A model generated the notes under the pieces. The model worked only from the letters and a program-made list of their open reading frames with translations, was not told the origin of the DNA and ran no database searches. Of a DNA stretch of 64,000 nt, positions 37,580 through 47,443 are shown in pieces. The DNA is from Gammaproteobacteria bacterium (GTDB lineage Bacteria; Pseudomonadota; Gammaproteobacteria; Steroidobacterales; Steroidobacteraceae). The DNA lies in assembly GCA_016882265.1 (NCBI GenBank), contig VGVB01000002.1:1-64000 (forward strand), read 5' to 3'. The stretch's first letter is position 1. Each line of letters starts with the position of its first letter. A program made the position numbers and the translations under genes.

Positions 37580-38036
37580 CACCAACGTCCTCGTGTATCG
37601 CTTCGACCCCCGGGATCCGACCAAACAGCGGCGGGCGACCGCAGTGCTCGAACAAGGCATTGCGGCGCAGTCGATCGTCGTTGCGCAGCAGTCACTGCTC
37701 GAATTCGTGGCAGCCGTGACCCGGCCGCAGCGCGCGCTCGGCGGCGAGCCGCTCCTGCCGATGCCGCAGGCCTTGCTCGAGGCCGAAGACCTGATGACGC
37801 AGCTCAACGTGCTCTACCCGTCGCGCGACGTGCTGGTCACGGCGATGCGGGGCACGGCTGCCTACGGGCTCGCCTGGTTCGACGCGCAGATCTGGGCGGT
37901 GGCCGAGGTGCACGGCCTGGCCGAGTTGCTGTCCGAAGACTTCCAGCACGGCCGTCACTATGGACGCGTGCGCGCGGTGAACCCGTTCGTCGAATCGGGC
38001 GGCGTGCACGAGCTGCCGGCCCTGTACGAGGCCTGA
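37563..38036 (+). CDS. PIN-domain toxin (VapC-like)
   Basis: GTG start at 37563; MASLVDTNVLVYRFDPRDPTKQRRATAVLEQ...GLAWFDAQIWAVAEVHGLAELLSEDFQHG. Confidence 0.88.
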   Translation: MASLVDTNVLVYRFDPRDPTKQRRATAVLEQGIAAQSIVVAQQSLLEFVAAVTRPQRALGGEPLLPMPQALLEAEDLMTQLNVLYPSRDVLVTAMRGTAAYGLAWFDAQIWAVAEVHGLAELLSEDFQHGRHYGRVRAVNPFVESGGVHELPALYEA

Positions 38037-38160
38037 GGCCCGGCGGCTCCGCCCCGGCACGGGCCAGAAAGCTGACAGTTCATGTGCTATTGAGCTGACC
38101 GTTCTATCTGCTACCAACAGTCAGACCGCGAGGAACCGTGCCAATGCCAGGAGAACACGC

Positions 38161-39792
38161 TTGTCGACCCGGATGAGCTGCGCTGAGGCCATCGTTGCTG
38201 CCCTGATCGCCCACGGCACCGACACGGTGTTCGGCATTCCCGGTGTACAGACCTACGGGCTCTTCGACGCCCTGCACCGGGCCGGCGACCGCATCCAGCT
38301 CATCCATCCGCGGCACGAGCAGGCCACCGCCTACATGGCCTTCGGTTATGCGCGGGCGACCGGGCGCGTCGGCACCTTCTCGGTCGTGCCGGGACCCGGG
38401 GTCCTCAACGCAGGTGCGGCGGTGTGTTCGGCCTACGGCGCGAGCACGCCGATCCTGTGCCTCACCGGCCAGACGCCCGCGGAATTCATCGGCTCGGGCA
38501 AGGGTCACCTGCACGAGCTGCCCGACCAGCTCGCGACGATGCGCTCCATCATGAAATGGGCGGCACGCATCGATCACCCCGGCGAGGCGCCCGCCGTCAT
38601 GGCCGAGGCCTTCCGGCAGCTCACCAGCGGCCGGCCGCGCCCGGTCGCCGTGGAGATTCCCTGGGATGTGTGCACGATGACCGCGCCGGTGACGGCGCTG
38701 CCGGTGGCGCCGTCCCTCGCGCCGCTCGAGGCGGATCCCGAACTCATCGAGCGTGCCGCGAAACTGCTGCACGAGGCCAGCAACCCGATGCTGATGGTCG
38801 GCAGCGGCGCACAGCATGCCAGCGCCGAGGTCCTCGAACTCGCCGAGTGGCTGCAGGCGCCGGTGGTCGGCTGGCGCGGCGGCCGCGGCATCGTCGCCGA
38901 CGACCACGCGCTCGGCTTCAACTGCGCCGCGGGCTACCGGCGCTGGCGCGAGACCGACGCGCTGGTCGGCATCGGTTCGCGGCTCGAGCTGCTGTGGTTC
39001 CGCTGGCCGCGTCCACCGCGCGACGTGCCGGTCGTCAACATCGACATCGACCCGGCGCAGATGCCGCGCCTGCAGCCGGCCGTGCCGATCGTCGGCGACG
39101 CGCGCGCGGCGACGCGCGCGCTGCTCGACGCGCTGCGGCGCCTGGGCCCGCCGCGGGTTTCGCGGCACGAAGAGTTCACCGCGCTCAAGGCCGCCGTCCA
39201 CGCGGAAGTCCAGCGCATCCAGCCGCACATGGATTACCTCGCGGCCATGCGCGACGTGCTGCCGCGCGACGGCTTCTTCGTCGAGGAGATCTGCCAGGCC
39301 GGCTTCACCTCCTACCTCGGCTTGCCCATCTACACGCCGCGCAGCTTCGTGAGCTGCGGCTACCAGGGCACCCTCGGCTTCGGCTACCCGACCGCGCTCG
39401 GCGTCAAGGCCGCCTGCCCCGACCGGGCCGTGCTGTCGATCGCCGGCGACGGCGGCTTCATGTTCGGCGTGCAGGAGCTGGCGACGGCCGTGCAGCACGG
39501 CCTGAACGTGGTCTGCGTGCTGTTCAACAACGGCGCCTTCGGCAATGTCATGCGCGACCAGGAACAGCGCTTCGGCGGGCGCGTCATCGGCGCGGCATTC
39601 AGGAACCCGGACTTCCTCAAGCTCGCCGACAGCTTCGGCATGGCCGGCTGGCGCGTGGACACGCCGGCGGGACTGCGCCGCGCCCTCGAGCAGGCCTTCG
39701 CGGCGGATGCACCGGCACTCATCGAGGTGCAGGTCGACCGCCGCAGTGAAGTCTCGCCGTGGGAATTCCTGATGCCGCAGCCGCCGGCCTGA
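38161..39792 (+). CDS. Thiamine pyrophosphate-dependent enzyme (acetolactate synthase-like family)
   Basis: SCAEAIVAALIAHGTDTVFGIPGVQTYGLFDALHRAGDRIQLIHPRHEQATAYMAFGYARATGRVG; TPP motif GDGGFMFGVQELATAVQHGLNVVCVLFNN. Confidence 0.9.
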   Translation: MSTRMSCAEAIVAALIAHGTDTVFGIPGVQTYGLFDALHRAGDRIQLIHPRHEQATAYMAFGYARATGRVGTFSVVPGPGVLNAGAAVCSAYGASTPILCLTGQTPAEFIGSGKGHLHELPDQLATMRSIMKWAARIDHPGEAPAVMAEAFRQLTSGRPRPVAVEIPWDVCTMTAPVTALPVAPSLAPLEADPELIERAAKLLHEASNPMLMVGSGAQHASAEVLELAEWLQAPVVGWRGGRGIVADDHALGFNCAAGYRRWRETDALVGIGSRLELLWFRWPRPPRDVPVVNIDIDPAQMPRLQPAVPIVGDARAATRALLDALRRLGPPRVSRHEEFTALKAAVHAEVQRIQPHMDYLAAMRDVLPRDGFFVEEICQAGFTSYLGLPIYTPRSFVSCGYQGTLGFGYPTALGVKAACPDRAVLSIAGDGGFMFGVQELATAVQHGLNVVCVLFNNGAFGNVMRDQEQRFGGRVIGAAFRNPDFLKLADSFGMAGWRVDTPAGLRRALEQAFAADAPALIEVQVDRRSEVSPWEFLMPQPPA

Positions 39793-39825
39793 ACCGGCGG
39801 CGCGGCCGCGGGTCCGGTACGATGC

Positions 39826-40623
39826 TCACGGCGCGCTGCCCAGCGCCGCGAGGATCCGCGTGCGCGCCTCGAGCAGGCTCGCGATCAGCGCCGCCCGCTG
39901 GCTCCTGAAGCGCGTCGTCGGCACGGGGACCGACAGCGCGACGATGCGGCCCAGCGGATCGCGAAAGGCCGAGCCGACGGCGGAGATCCCGACCGTATGC
40001 TCCTCGTCATCAATTGCGTAGCCCGTGCGCCGGCATGACTCAAATTCGCGGCGCAGCTCGGGCGCCCGGGTGATGGTGCTGGCCGTCAGTTTCGGCAGCG
40101 GACTCAGCAGGATCACCTCGAGCCGGGCGTCGGGCAGCAGACTCAGCATCGCCTTGCCGTTGGCGGTGCAATGCAGCGGGAAACTCTCGCCGACGGCCGA
40201 GACCGCCCGCAACCGGTGCTTGCCCTGGACCTGATCCGTGAACACGGCCGAGCTGCCCTTGAGCACCGACAGGTCGACCGTTTCGCCGGTCGCCTGCGCC
40301 AGTTCGATCATGACCGGCCGCGTGATGTGGTCGAACTCCACGCTCGCCGCCGCAGCGAGTCGGATCAGCGCCGGACCCAGGCGCACGCCCGAGGTCGGCG
40401 ACGCGGCGATCACGAACTGCTCGGCGCGCAAAGCGTCGACGATGCGCTGCACGGTCGAACGCGCCAGCCCGACCCGCTGGGCGATCTGCCCGAGGCTGAG
40501 GCCGTCCGGCTCACCCTCGAGCGCCCGCAACACCGCGACGGCGCGGCTGATGACCTGAACGCTCTGCTTCGGTGATCGCCCGGCCCGACCGGCGGTACGT
40601 TTCTCGGCTGGCGAAGACCTCAA
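39826..40623 (-). CDS. IclR family transcriptional regulator
   Basis: SVQVISRAVAVLRALEGEPDGLSLGQIAQRVGLARSTVQRIVDALRAEQFV; GYAIDDEEHTVGISAVGSAFRDPLG. Confidence 0.92.
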   Translation of the reverse strand: MRSSPAEKRTAGRAGRSPKQSVQVISRAVAVLRALEGEPDGLSLGQIAQRVGLARSTVQRIVDALRAEQFVIAASPTSGVRLGPALIRLAAAASVEFDHITRPVMIELAQATGETVDLSVLKGSSAVFTDQVQGKHRLRAVSAVGESFPLHCTANGKAMLSLLPDARLEVILLSPLPKLTASTITRAPELRREFESCRRTGYAIDDEEHTVGISAVGSAFRDPLGRIVALSVPVPTTRFRSQRAALIASLLEARTRILAALGSAP

Positions 40624-40809
40624 GCCTGGCTCCAGATGCAGCGTCGCGCTGTACCCAATCAGGGTGGTCAGATCTTAACGAGGTCGCGACCCTTGAGTCC
40701 AGGAATCTGCCCGACCTTCGCGACCTGCATGGCGCGGCTACTCGTCAGGCGACACCCATGAGAGAATGCGCCCGGCCGGACCACTCTCCTTCCCGCGCCA
40801 GGAGTGGGC

Positions 40810-41529
40810 ATGAACGAATCGCTCTCGCGCAGCCTCGTCGTCCTCGGCGCCAGCATCCTGCTCGGGTTGATCGCCCTCGGCTGGCTGCTCGGCAACGCGG
40901 CTGAACGCGTGAAGACGTTCGACCGCACCGTGGTAGTCAAAGGCCTGTCGGAGCGCGAAGTGCCGGCGGATATCGCGATCTGGCCGCTCACGTTTCAGGA
41001 CGCGAGCAACGACCTCAACACGCTGTTTGGCTCGCTGCAGTCGAAGAACGTATTGATCGCGGAATTCCTGACCGGCCACGGCATTACCGGGGACGCCATC
41101 ACGGTCGGCGCACCCGCCGTTACGGACCGCCTCGCGCAGTCCTACGGCGATACCCGGAATATCGCCTACCGCTACACGGCGACCTCGACCGTCACCGTCT
41201 ACACGAGCGACGTCGAGGCGGTACGCAAGGCGATGCGCGACGTCATCGCGCTCGGACAGAAGGGGGTCGCACTCTCTGGCGAGGGCTACCAGAGCCAGAC
41301 GCAGTTCGAGTTTACCGGCCTGTCGAGGCTGAAGCCCGAGATGATCGAGGAAGCGACCAAGAACGCGCGCGCCGTGGCCGAGAAGTTTGCGGCGGACTCC
41401 GGCAGCCGGCTCGGCCGGATCCGCTCGGCGCAGCAGGGCCAGTTCTCGATCGAGAACCGTGACAGCACCACGCCGCACATCAAGAAGGTGCGTGTGGTCT
41501 CGACCGTCGAGTACTACCTCGCGGACTGA
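40810..41529 (+). CDS. SIMPL (DUF541) domain-containing protein
   Basis: VVKGLSEREVPADIAIWPLTFQDASNDLNTLFGSLQSKNVLIAEFLTGHGI...GEGYQSQTQFEFTGLSRLKPEMIEEATKNARAVAEKFAADSGSRLGRIRSAQQGQFSIENRD. Confidence 0.9.
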   Translation: MNESLSRSLVVLGASILLGLIALGWLLGNAAERVKTFDRTVVVKGLSEREVPADIAIWPLTFQDASNDLNTLFGSLQSKNVLIAEFLTGHGITGDAITVGAPAVTDRLAQSYGDTRNIAYRYTATSTVTVYTSDVEAVRKAMRDVIALGQKGVALSGEGYQSQTQFEFTGLSRLKPEMIEEATKNARAVAEKFAADSGSRLGRIRSAQQGQFSIENRDSTTPHIKKVRVVSTVEYYLAD

Positions 41530-41911
41530 GGCGGTCGCAGCGACGATCGAGCGCCGAGTCGGACGAGGCGACGCTCACCTGCGGGCTCGAGCAAATTGCC
41601 AGACTGGTGCAGTGGGAAGCGGTGCAGAAGTGGAACGGTCAGCTTCCGCAGTACATGCTGGGTAACACGGTTCCGTTCGTGAGCGTGCCGACCAGCAAAG
41701 AGCAGGCCGACCACACGGCCGGCGCAGGGCGCACCGGCGGCGCGCGCTGCCCTCGTCCCACCGATCGCGCCGGCCGTGAACGGCAACCCGCGTGTGCTAT
41801 GATCGGCCGAAGCGCGAGGCGGGGCCCAGAAGATTTCCGTGGTTGCCATGCGGCCGCGGAGATTTGTTCGTGCGCGCCGCGCAGTCGGTTGGACAACAAG
41901 GGAAGCGGGAC

Positions 41912-44329
41912 ATGCAAGCAGACACAGCCGCACGGTCGAAGCCGATGGGCGCGGCGATCAACGACATCTTCCGGACGGCACACAGCGAGGGGCGCTCCTC
42001 GTTGTTCGAGCACGAGGTCTACCGGCTGCTCGCCGCGGCCGGGATTGCAGCGACACCGAAACACGCGGTGGTCGCCAGCGGGACCGAGCCGACGGACGCA
42101 CTGCTGGCGTCGTTGGCCGGCAGCCGGGTGGTCGTGAAGATCGTCGCCGGCGGCATTGCCCACAAGTCCGACGTCGGCGGGGTTGCCGTGGTCGCCAGGG
42201 AGCTGGCGGCGGTGCGAGCCGCGTGCCGCAGCATGCTCGCGGAGCTGCCGGGCCGCCATCGGGCCATGCTCGAGCGCAGTCCGCAGTCGGCGCCGGCCGA
42301 GTACCAGGCACTCGACGGGAACGCCTTGCAGGAGGCCATTGCCCGGGACATCGCCGGGGTGCTGCTCACGGAGTTCGTCGAGGCGGATGCCGCCGGCGCC
42401 GGCAGCGAACTGCTGGTCGGCATCCGCAACACGCGTGAGTTCGGCATGGTCCTCAGCGCCGGGATCGGCGGCGTCGACACCGAGCTCTATGCCGCCGGCG
42501 CCCGCCGCGGCCAGGCGGTCGTGTCGGCCGCGACCGCACTGACCACCGCCGGCCAGTTCCTCGAACTGTTCAAGGGCACCATCGCTTACCGGAAGGTCGC
42601 GGGGCTGACCCGCGGGCAGCGCCGGCTGGTGACGGACGAAACTCTCCGCCAGTGCTTTGACGGTTTCATCCGCCTGGCGAACAGCTTCTCGGCGGGCAAT
42701 CCCGCGACGGATTTCGTCATCGAGGAGCTGGAGGTCAACCCCTTCGCCTGCTCGGCCGGCGCGCTGGTCGCGCTCGATGGATTGTGCCGGATCGGCCGGC
42801 CACGGCCGGTCCGCCCGCCGCGGCCGCAGGCGAAGATCGAGCGGATGCTGCACCCGGCGTCGATCGGCATCGTCGGCGCGTCCGCCACGCGCATGAACTT
42901 CGGCCGGATCACGCTGAAGAACATCATCGCCTCCGGCTATGACCGCTCGCGGCTGCTCCTCATCAATCCCGACGGCCAGGAGGTCGATGGCGTGAAGTGC
43001 GCGCCGAGTCTGGCGGCGCTGGAGCGGAAGCTGGATCTGCTGATCCTCGCGGTCACCGCCGACGTCGCCTTCGGCATCATCGATGAGGTGATCAGGACCG
43101 ACGCCGCGGAATCGGTGCTGCTGATCCCCGGCGGCATGGGCGAAACCGAGGCGAGCCGGGAGCCTGCCCGGCGGATGCTGGCGACGATCGACGATGCGCG
43201 GCGGGCCGGCACTGCGCCGGTTTTCGTCGGCGGGAATTGCCTCGGCATCATCTCGCACCCCGGCAACTTCGACTCCTGGTTCATTCCCGAGGAGCGTCTG
43301 CCACGAGCCCAGAAGAAGGCCCAACGCAGCTCGGCGCTCATCAGCCAGAGCGGTGCCTTCCTGGTCACGCGGCTCAGCAAGAACGGCTGGCTCGACCCGG
43401 CCTACATGGTCGCCGTGGGCAACCAGAACGACATCACGCACGGCGACATGATCGAGAGCTTCGCCGCCAACCCGGACATTCACGTGATCGGGGCTTACAT
43501 CGAGGGCTTCAAGGACCTCGACGGACTGGCCGTGGCGCGGGCCGTGCGCAAGGCCACCATCGCCGGCAAGCAGGTCGTCATCTTCAAGGCCGGCCAGTCC
43601 GCGGCCGGCCAGCGGGCCGCCATGGGCCACACCGCTTCGATCGCAGGCGACTTCGAGGTCTGCTGGTCGGTGCTGTCGCAGGCCGGCGCGCTGATCGCGA
43701 GCGACGTCAGCGAGTTCAGCGATCTGTTCTACATTTCGGACTGCCTGCGCGACAAGGTCGTCGGCGGCAATCGCCTCGGCGGCGTAGCCGGCGCGGGGTA
43801 CGACACGGTGGCCATCGCCGACAGCATCCAGGTGGGCGACTTCTCCATGACGCTGGGCGCGATGGGCGCATCGACGCGGGAGCGGATGGTAGCGATCCTC
43901 GCGGCCAAGAAGCTCGATGCGATCATGGAAGTCAGGAATCCGTTCGACATCAACCCGGGGGCGGACGACGAGGCGCACGTGCTGTGCACCGAGGCCATGG
44001 CCGCCGATCCGGAAGTCGACTCCGTGGTCGTCGGACTCGACCCGACCTCGCCGATGGTCAGGGCACTCGAGAAGAGCGCCCGGCCGGGCTTCGACATCGC
44101 CAGCCCCGACAGCATCGTGCAGACGCTGCCGGCGCTGGTCGCCGCCTGCCGGAAGCCCATCATCGGCGTCATCGACGGCGGCGCGCTCTTCGACCCGATG
44201 GCCGACAAGCTGATGGAACAGGGCGTGTGCATCTTCCGCTCCAGCGAGCGCGCGGTGCGCGCACTCGTGCGCTATACCGAGGCGCGGCTCCGCGCGGCGC
44301 GCCTGCGGGGTGAGGCGGCTGGCGCGTAG
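41912..44329 (+). CDS. Acetate--CoA ligase family (ADP-forming acyl-CoA synthetase), fused ATP-grasp and CoA-binding/ligase domains
   Basis: HEVYRLLAAAGIAATPKHAVV; GSRVVVKIVAGGIAHKSDVGGVA; LHPASIGIVGASATRMNFGRITLKNI; SQSGAFLVTRL; GHTASIAGDFEV. Confidence 0.92.
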   Translation: MQADTAARSKPMGAAINDIFRTAHSEGRSSLFEHEVYRLLAAAGIAATPKHAVVASGTEPTDALLASLAGSRVVVKIVAGGIAHKSDVGGVAVVARELAAVRAACRSMLAELPGRHRAMLERSPQSAPAEYQALDGNALQEAIARDIAGVLLTEFVEADAAGAGSELLVGIRNTREFGMVLSAGIGGVDTELYAAGARRGQAVVSAATALTTAGQFLELFKGTIAYRKVAGLTRGQRRLVTDETLRQCFDGFIRLANSFSAGNPATDFVIEELEVNPFACSAGALVALDGLCRIGRPRPVRPPRPQAKIERMLHPASIGIVGASATRMNFGRITLKNIIASGYDRSRLLLINPDGQEVDGVKCAPSLAALERKLDLLILAVTADVAFGIIDEVIRTDAAESVLLIPGGMGETEASREPARRMLATIDDARRAGTAPVFVGGNCLGIISHPGNFDSWFIPEERLPRAQKKAQRSSALISQSGAFLVTRLSKNGWLDPAYMVAVGNQNDITHGDMIESFAANPDIHVIGAYIEGFKDLDGLAVARAVRKATIAGKQVVIFKAGQSAAGQRAAMGHTASIAGDFEVCWSVLSQAGALIASDVSEFSDLFYISDCLRDKVVGGNRLGGVAGAGYDTVAIADSIQVGDFSMTLGAMGASTRERMVAILAAKKLDAIMEVRNPFDINPGADDEAHVLCTEAMAADPEVDSVVVGLDPTSPMVRALEKSARPGFDIASPDSIVQTLPALVAACRKPIIGVIDGGALFDPMADKLMEQGVCIFRSSERAVRALVRYTEARLRAARLRGEAAGA

Positions 44330-44407
44330 TACTGCCATGTCACCCCGGGACGTTGTCCGGTCGCCTCGCCCTGGCTGTTCAATACACGACCCGATGCGAT
44401 AATCTGC

Positions 44408-44689
44408 ATGGCAATGAGCGAGCCGTTGCATCCCCTGCAGTTGGCTGGCCTGCGGCGTATGCAGCCGGCGCGCAAGATCGAGCTGCTGTGCGAGCTTTAT
44501 CAGGCCGGGGTTGCGCTGCGTGTGGCGGGCTTACGCCAGCAGTATCCGGATCGGCCGCGCGAGCTGTCGGGCATGTTCTACTGCATCATCCGGGTCATTC
44601 TGGCGGTAACCAGACTGGACCGCACGATGATCGACCAGGAAGTGGCGCAGCGCGGTCTGTCACACGAATGGCGCGCCTGCACGGGATAG
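44408..44689 (+). CDS. Small hypothetical protein
   Basis: 93-aa ORF; MQPARKIELLCELYQAGVALRVAGLRQQYPDRPRELSG. Confidence 0.4.
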   Translation: MAMSEPLHPLQLAGLRRMQPARKIELLCELYQAGVALRVAGLRQQYPDRPRELSGMFYCIIRVILAVTRLDRTMIDQEVAQRGLSHEWRACTG

Positions 44690-44762
44690 GTCAGCAGCAG
44701 CTTTGGCGCAATTGTCGGCCGTCGTCCGGTACTCAGGGTGATCCCGGCTTCGATTCGCGCAT

Positions 44763-45100
44763 TCAGGTCTCCGGCCGCCGCGCGAACTGCTCGCCGAAGA
44801 AGTCCCCGGGCACCCAGGCCGGACGGCGCCGCACGTTGGCGATCGCCCGCGCGATTTCATAGTTGAGGCGCGCGAAGCGGGCGCCGGCGGCGTAATCGAT
44901 CGGCAGCGACAGATCGTCGCTCGGCTGGTGGTGGTGCCCGGCGATGAAGGCGCCGACCGCCCGGGCGCCGTCGCCGGCGAGCCCGGTCATCAGGAACACG
45001 GCGGGCACTCCCTGGCGGACGAAGCTGAAGTGATCGCTGCGCGTGAACAGGCCCTGCTCCGGCACCGGATCCGGTGACACCGCCACGCCGACGCGCGCAG
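44763..45100 (-). pseudogene. C-terminal remnant of an M28-family (Zn) peptidase
   Basis: AVSPDPVPEQGLFTRSDHFSFVRQGVPAVFLMTGLAGDGARAVGAFIAGHHHQPSDDLSLPIDYAAGARFARLNYEIARAIANVRRRPAW; the rest of the catalytic domain is absent upstream. Confidence 0.65.
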
Positions 45101-45310
45101 CGGCCCGCGGACCGTCGGGTGGCAGGCGAAGGTGCGCCGGCTGCAGGCAAGTGCCGCACAGCCGTGTCACCGGTCACCGCCACCGACGGCCCCCTCCGTT
45201 GTAGTGGGGTTCCGGACCAGGCGCGCTGCTGCAACGATGGTTGCTCTTCCGCTGGCAAGTGGTTATTTTCGGCCCGACTCGGCCAGAAGTCGCGACCGGG
45301 AGGAAGCACA

Positions 45311-45703
45311 ATGACCAGGAAGATCATCTCTTGGGTACTGGTTGGCATCTTTGCGTACGCCTGGTGGTGGATCGGGCACCGTTGGACGTATATCAACAGC
45401 CCGGGCAGCCAGTGGAGCAGCGTCTACGTGCTGTTCACGCTGATCAGCCTCGCGATTCTCCTGCGCGCGGCCAAGGTCACGAAAAGCGGCCTGTTCGACG
45501 GCTTCATCGCCACGCTCAGAGGTTTCGCGCCCAGCCTGCCGTGGCTCGTGCTCGCGATCGTCGTGGCGCGCGCGGTGGCCGCGGTACACACGGGCTTCGC
45601 GTGGATGACGGCCGAACATTTCCTGCAGGCGATCGTCGCGGTGCTGGCGGCCGCGGTGACGACAGCGCTGTGGTACGGGGCCATCGAGAACGGCTCCGAT
45701 TGA
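45311..45703 (+). CDS. Small membrane protein of unknown function
   Basis: MTRKIISWVLVGIFAYAWWWIGHRWTYINSPGSQWSSVYVLFTLISLAILLRAAKV; several TM-like segments. Confidence 0.6.
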   Translation: MTRKIISWVLVGIFAYAWWWIGHRWTYINSPGSQWSSVYVLFTLISLAILLRAAKVTKSGLFDGFIATLRGFAPSLPWLVLAIVVARAVAAVHTGFAWMTAEHFLQAIVAVLAAAVTTALWYGAIENGSD

Positions 45704-46192
45704 GCGGCGGGCGGCGCGACTGACCGCGCCGCGGCTGTCAGGCGCGCCGTGGCAGGCCGGGCTGTCCGTAACGGCCAGCGCCGGCGGCAGCAGCATGGCC
45801 GCACCGGTCGAGACCAGCAGACGCCTCAGGCGAGCAGGCCCGTTCAACGAGTACCCGCAAGGCGGCGAGTGCTTCAAGATGCGGGGCGCGACCAACCGCG
45901 CTGCAACGCCCCAATGAACCTGCGCGTCGCCCTTTGCAGGTCTGCAGGTTTCAGGACAGCCTTGGAGGCGGTCGCCACCAGCCGCAAGGGAGGTTGACGA
46001 CGAAGGTGGCCGCGACGGCCAACGCGTAGTCATCGACGAGTGTGGTCGGATCCGTGGCCCATGCCTCCATTGACGGGTGCCCCAGCGTCAACCGTTCCCA
46101 CGACTGCTACCCGCGCGCGACAGCCGGGGCCGATGCGGCCGCGGTACCGGCGCCGGTGATCGCGCTGAGGCAGCGGCACTGAGTAAGGCAGG

Positions 46193-46801
46193 TCAGAAAG
46201 GTAACCCGTGCCCCTGGCCCCCCATGCACATCAGCATCGGCACGGACAGGATGAAATTGGTGCGCGAGACGTAGAGCGCGGTCTTGCGCGCCTTCGCCTT
46301 CTCATCCTCGCTCGCCTGCACGATACCGAGGATCTTCTTCTGGTTCGGCCAGATGAAGACCCAGACGTTGAACAGCATGATCGTGCCGAGCCAGACGCCG
46401 ACGCCGATCGTGCGGAAACCCGGTTGCAGCATGAAGGCCTGCACGAAGGCGTTGCCATCGCCGTAGCCGCTGGTGAGGTACCAGGCGCCCGTGATCCAGG
46501 TGGCGACCGCGGCCCAGCGGAACCACCCGAGCGCGCGCGGCGCGATGTACTTGCTGATTCCGGCGCCGCCCGGTCCGCCCTTGTCGGCGGCGGCCTCGGC
46601 AAGACCCGGCATCTGCACGACGTTGAAGTAGTAGAGCAGCCCGACCCACATCACCCCCGAGACGATATGCAGCCAGCGGCCGAGTTGCGCGTGGTGCAGC
46701 GAGATGTCCGCGCCCGCAGCGACGGTCAACCAGACACTGACGATCGCGGCCAGCACGAATGCGGTGGTGATGGAGCCCTTGACGCTCGTGAGCGGGTTCA
46801 T
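46193..46801 (-). CDS. PuuD-like (urate hydroxylase) membrane protein
   Basis: GADISLHHAQLGRWLHIVSGVMWVGLLYYFNVVQMPGLAEAAADKGG...GPGGAGISKYIAPRALGWFRWAAVATWITGAWYLTSGYG...FNVWVFIWPNQKKILGIV. Confidence 0.8.
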   Translation of the reverse strand: MNPLTSVKGSITTAFVLAAIVSVWLTVAAGADISLHHAQLGRWLHIVSGVMWVGLLYYFNVVQMPGLAEAAADKGGPGGAGISKYIAPRALGWFRWAAVATWITGAWYLTSGYGDGNAFVQAFMLQPGFRTIGVGVWLGTIMLFNVWVFIWPNQKKILGIVQASEDEKAKARKTALYVSRTNFILSVPMLMCMGGQGHGLPF

Positions 46802-47443
46802 CGTATGTCTCCACTGTGAGAGAGTTGGAGAATAGGCCGGAGAGTTCCATAATTCAACGCTTGGCGCCGCCTGGCCATGGACAGGTGCCACGGCGGTACT
46901 GGAAACAGGGGGCGGTCTGGTGGCGACCACGAGCATCGCCGCGCTGTTCGCAAGCCACGACTAGAGGCTGGTGTTCACGACCGGCGCGGCAACCGCGGGC
47001 CGCTCCGCCAAGGTGCGCCCACCGGCTGCCGCGACCGTCACGGCTGCTGGCGCGACGCTGCCACGCGGCATTCCACCTGCCGCAGGGACCGAGGTTTCCT
47101 CCCGTGTCCATCTGCGCAGGCGCGTACCCCCAGGAGTTCTGGTCGGCTCCGACCGGCATGGCCGGACCCTGCTGCAGGCCGCCGTAAACGTAGTTCTTGC
47201 TCTGGACGAACACGACCAGAGACTGGTCGGGCGGAATCGGAGACGGCAGGACAGTCTGACTCGAGGCAAAGCCCTGCAAGCAGGAGACAGCCCCTGCCGA
47301 TGGCGCACAGGCAGCGTGGCGCAACGCAAGAAGTCATGGCCCCTGCCCGGTCGATCAGATTACGCGGGAACGCCGCCGGATGCGAGAGTAAGCCATACGG
47401 GGGCATTCTTCAGCGCCCCGCAAACATCGCCACCCGGGTGATG

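Noticed and set aside
41639-44431. 930-aa minus-strand ORF
   Set aside because: Antisense to the ADP-forming acyl-CoA synthetase gene.
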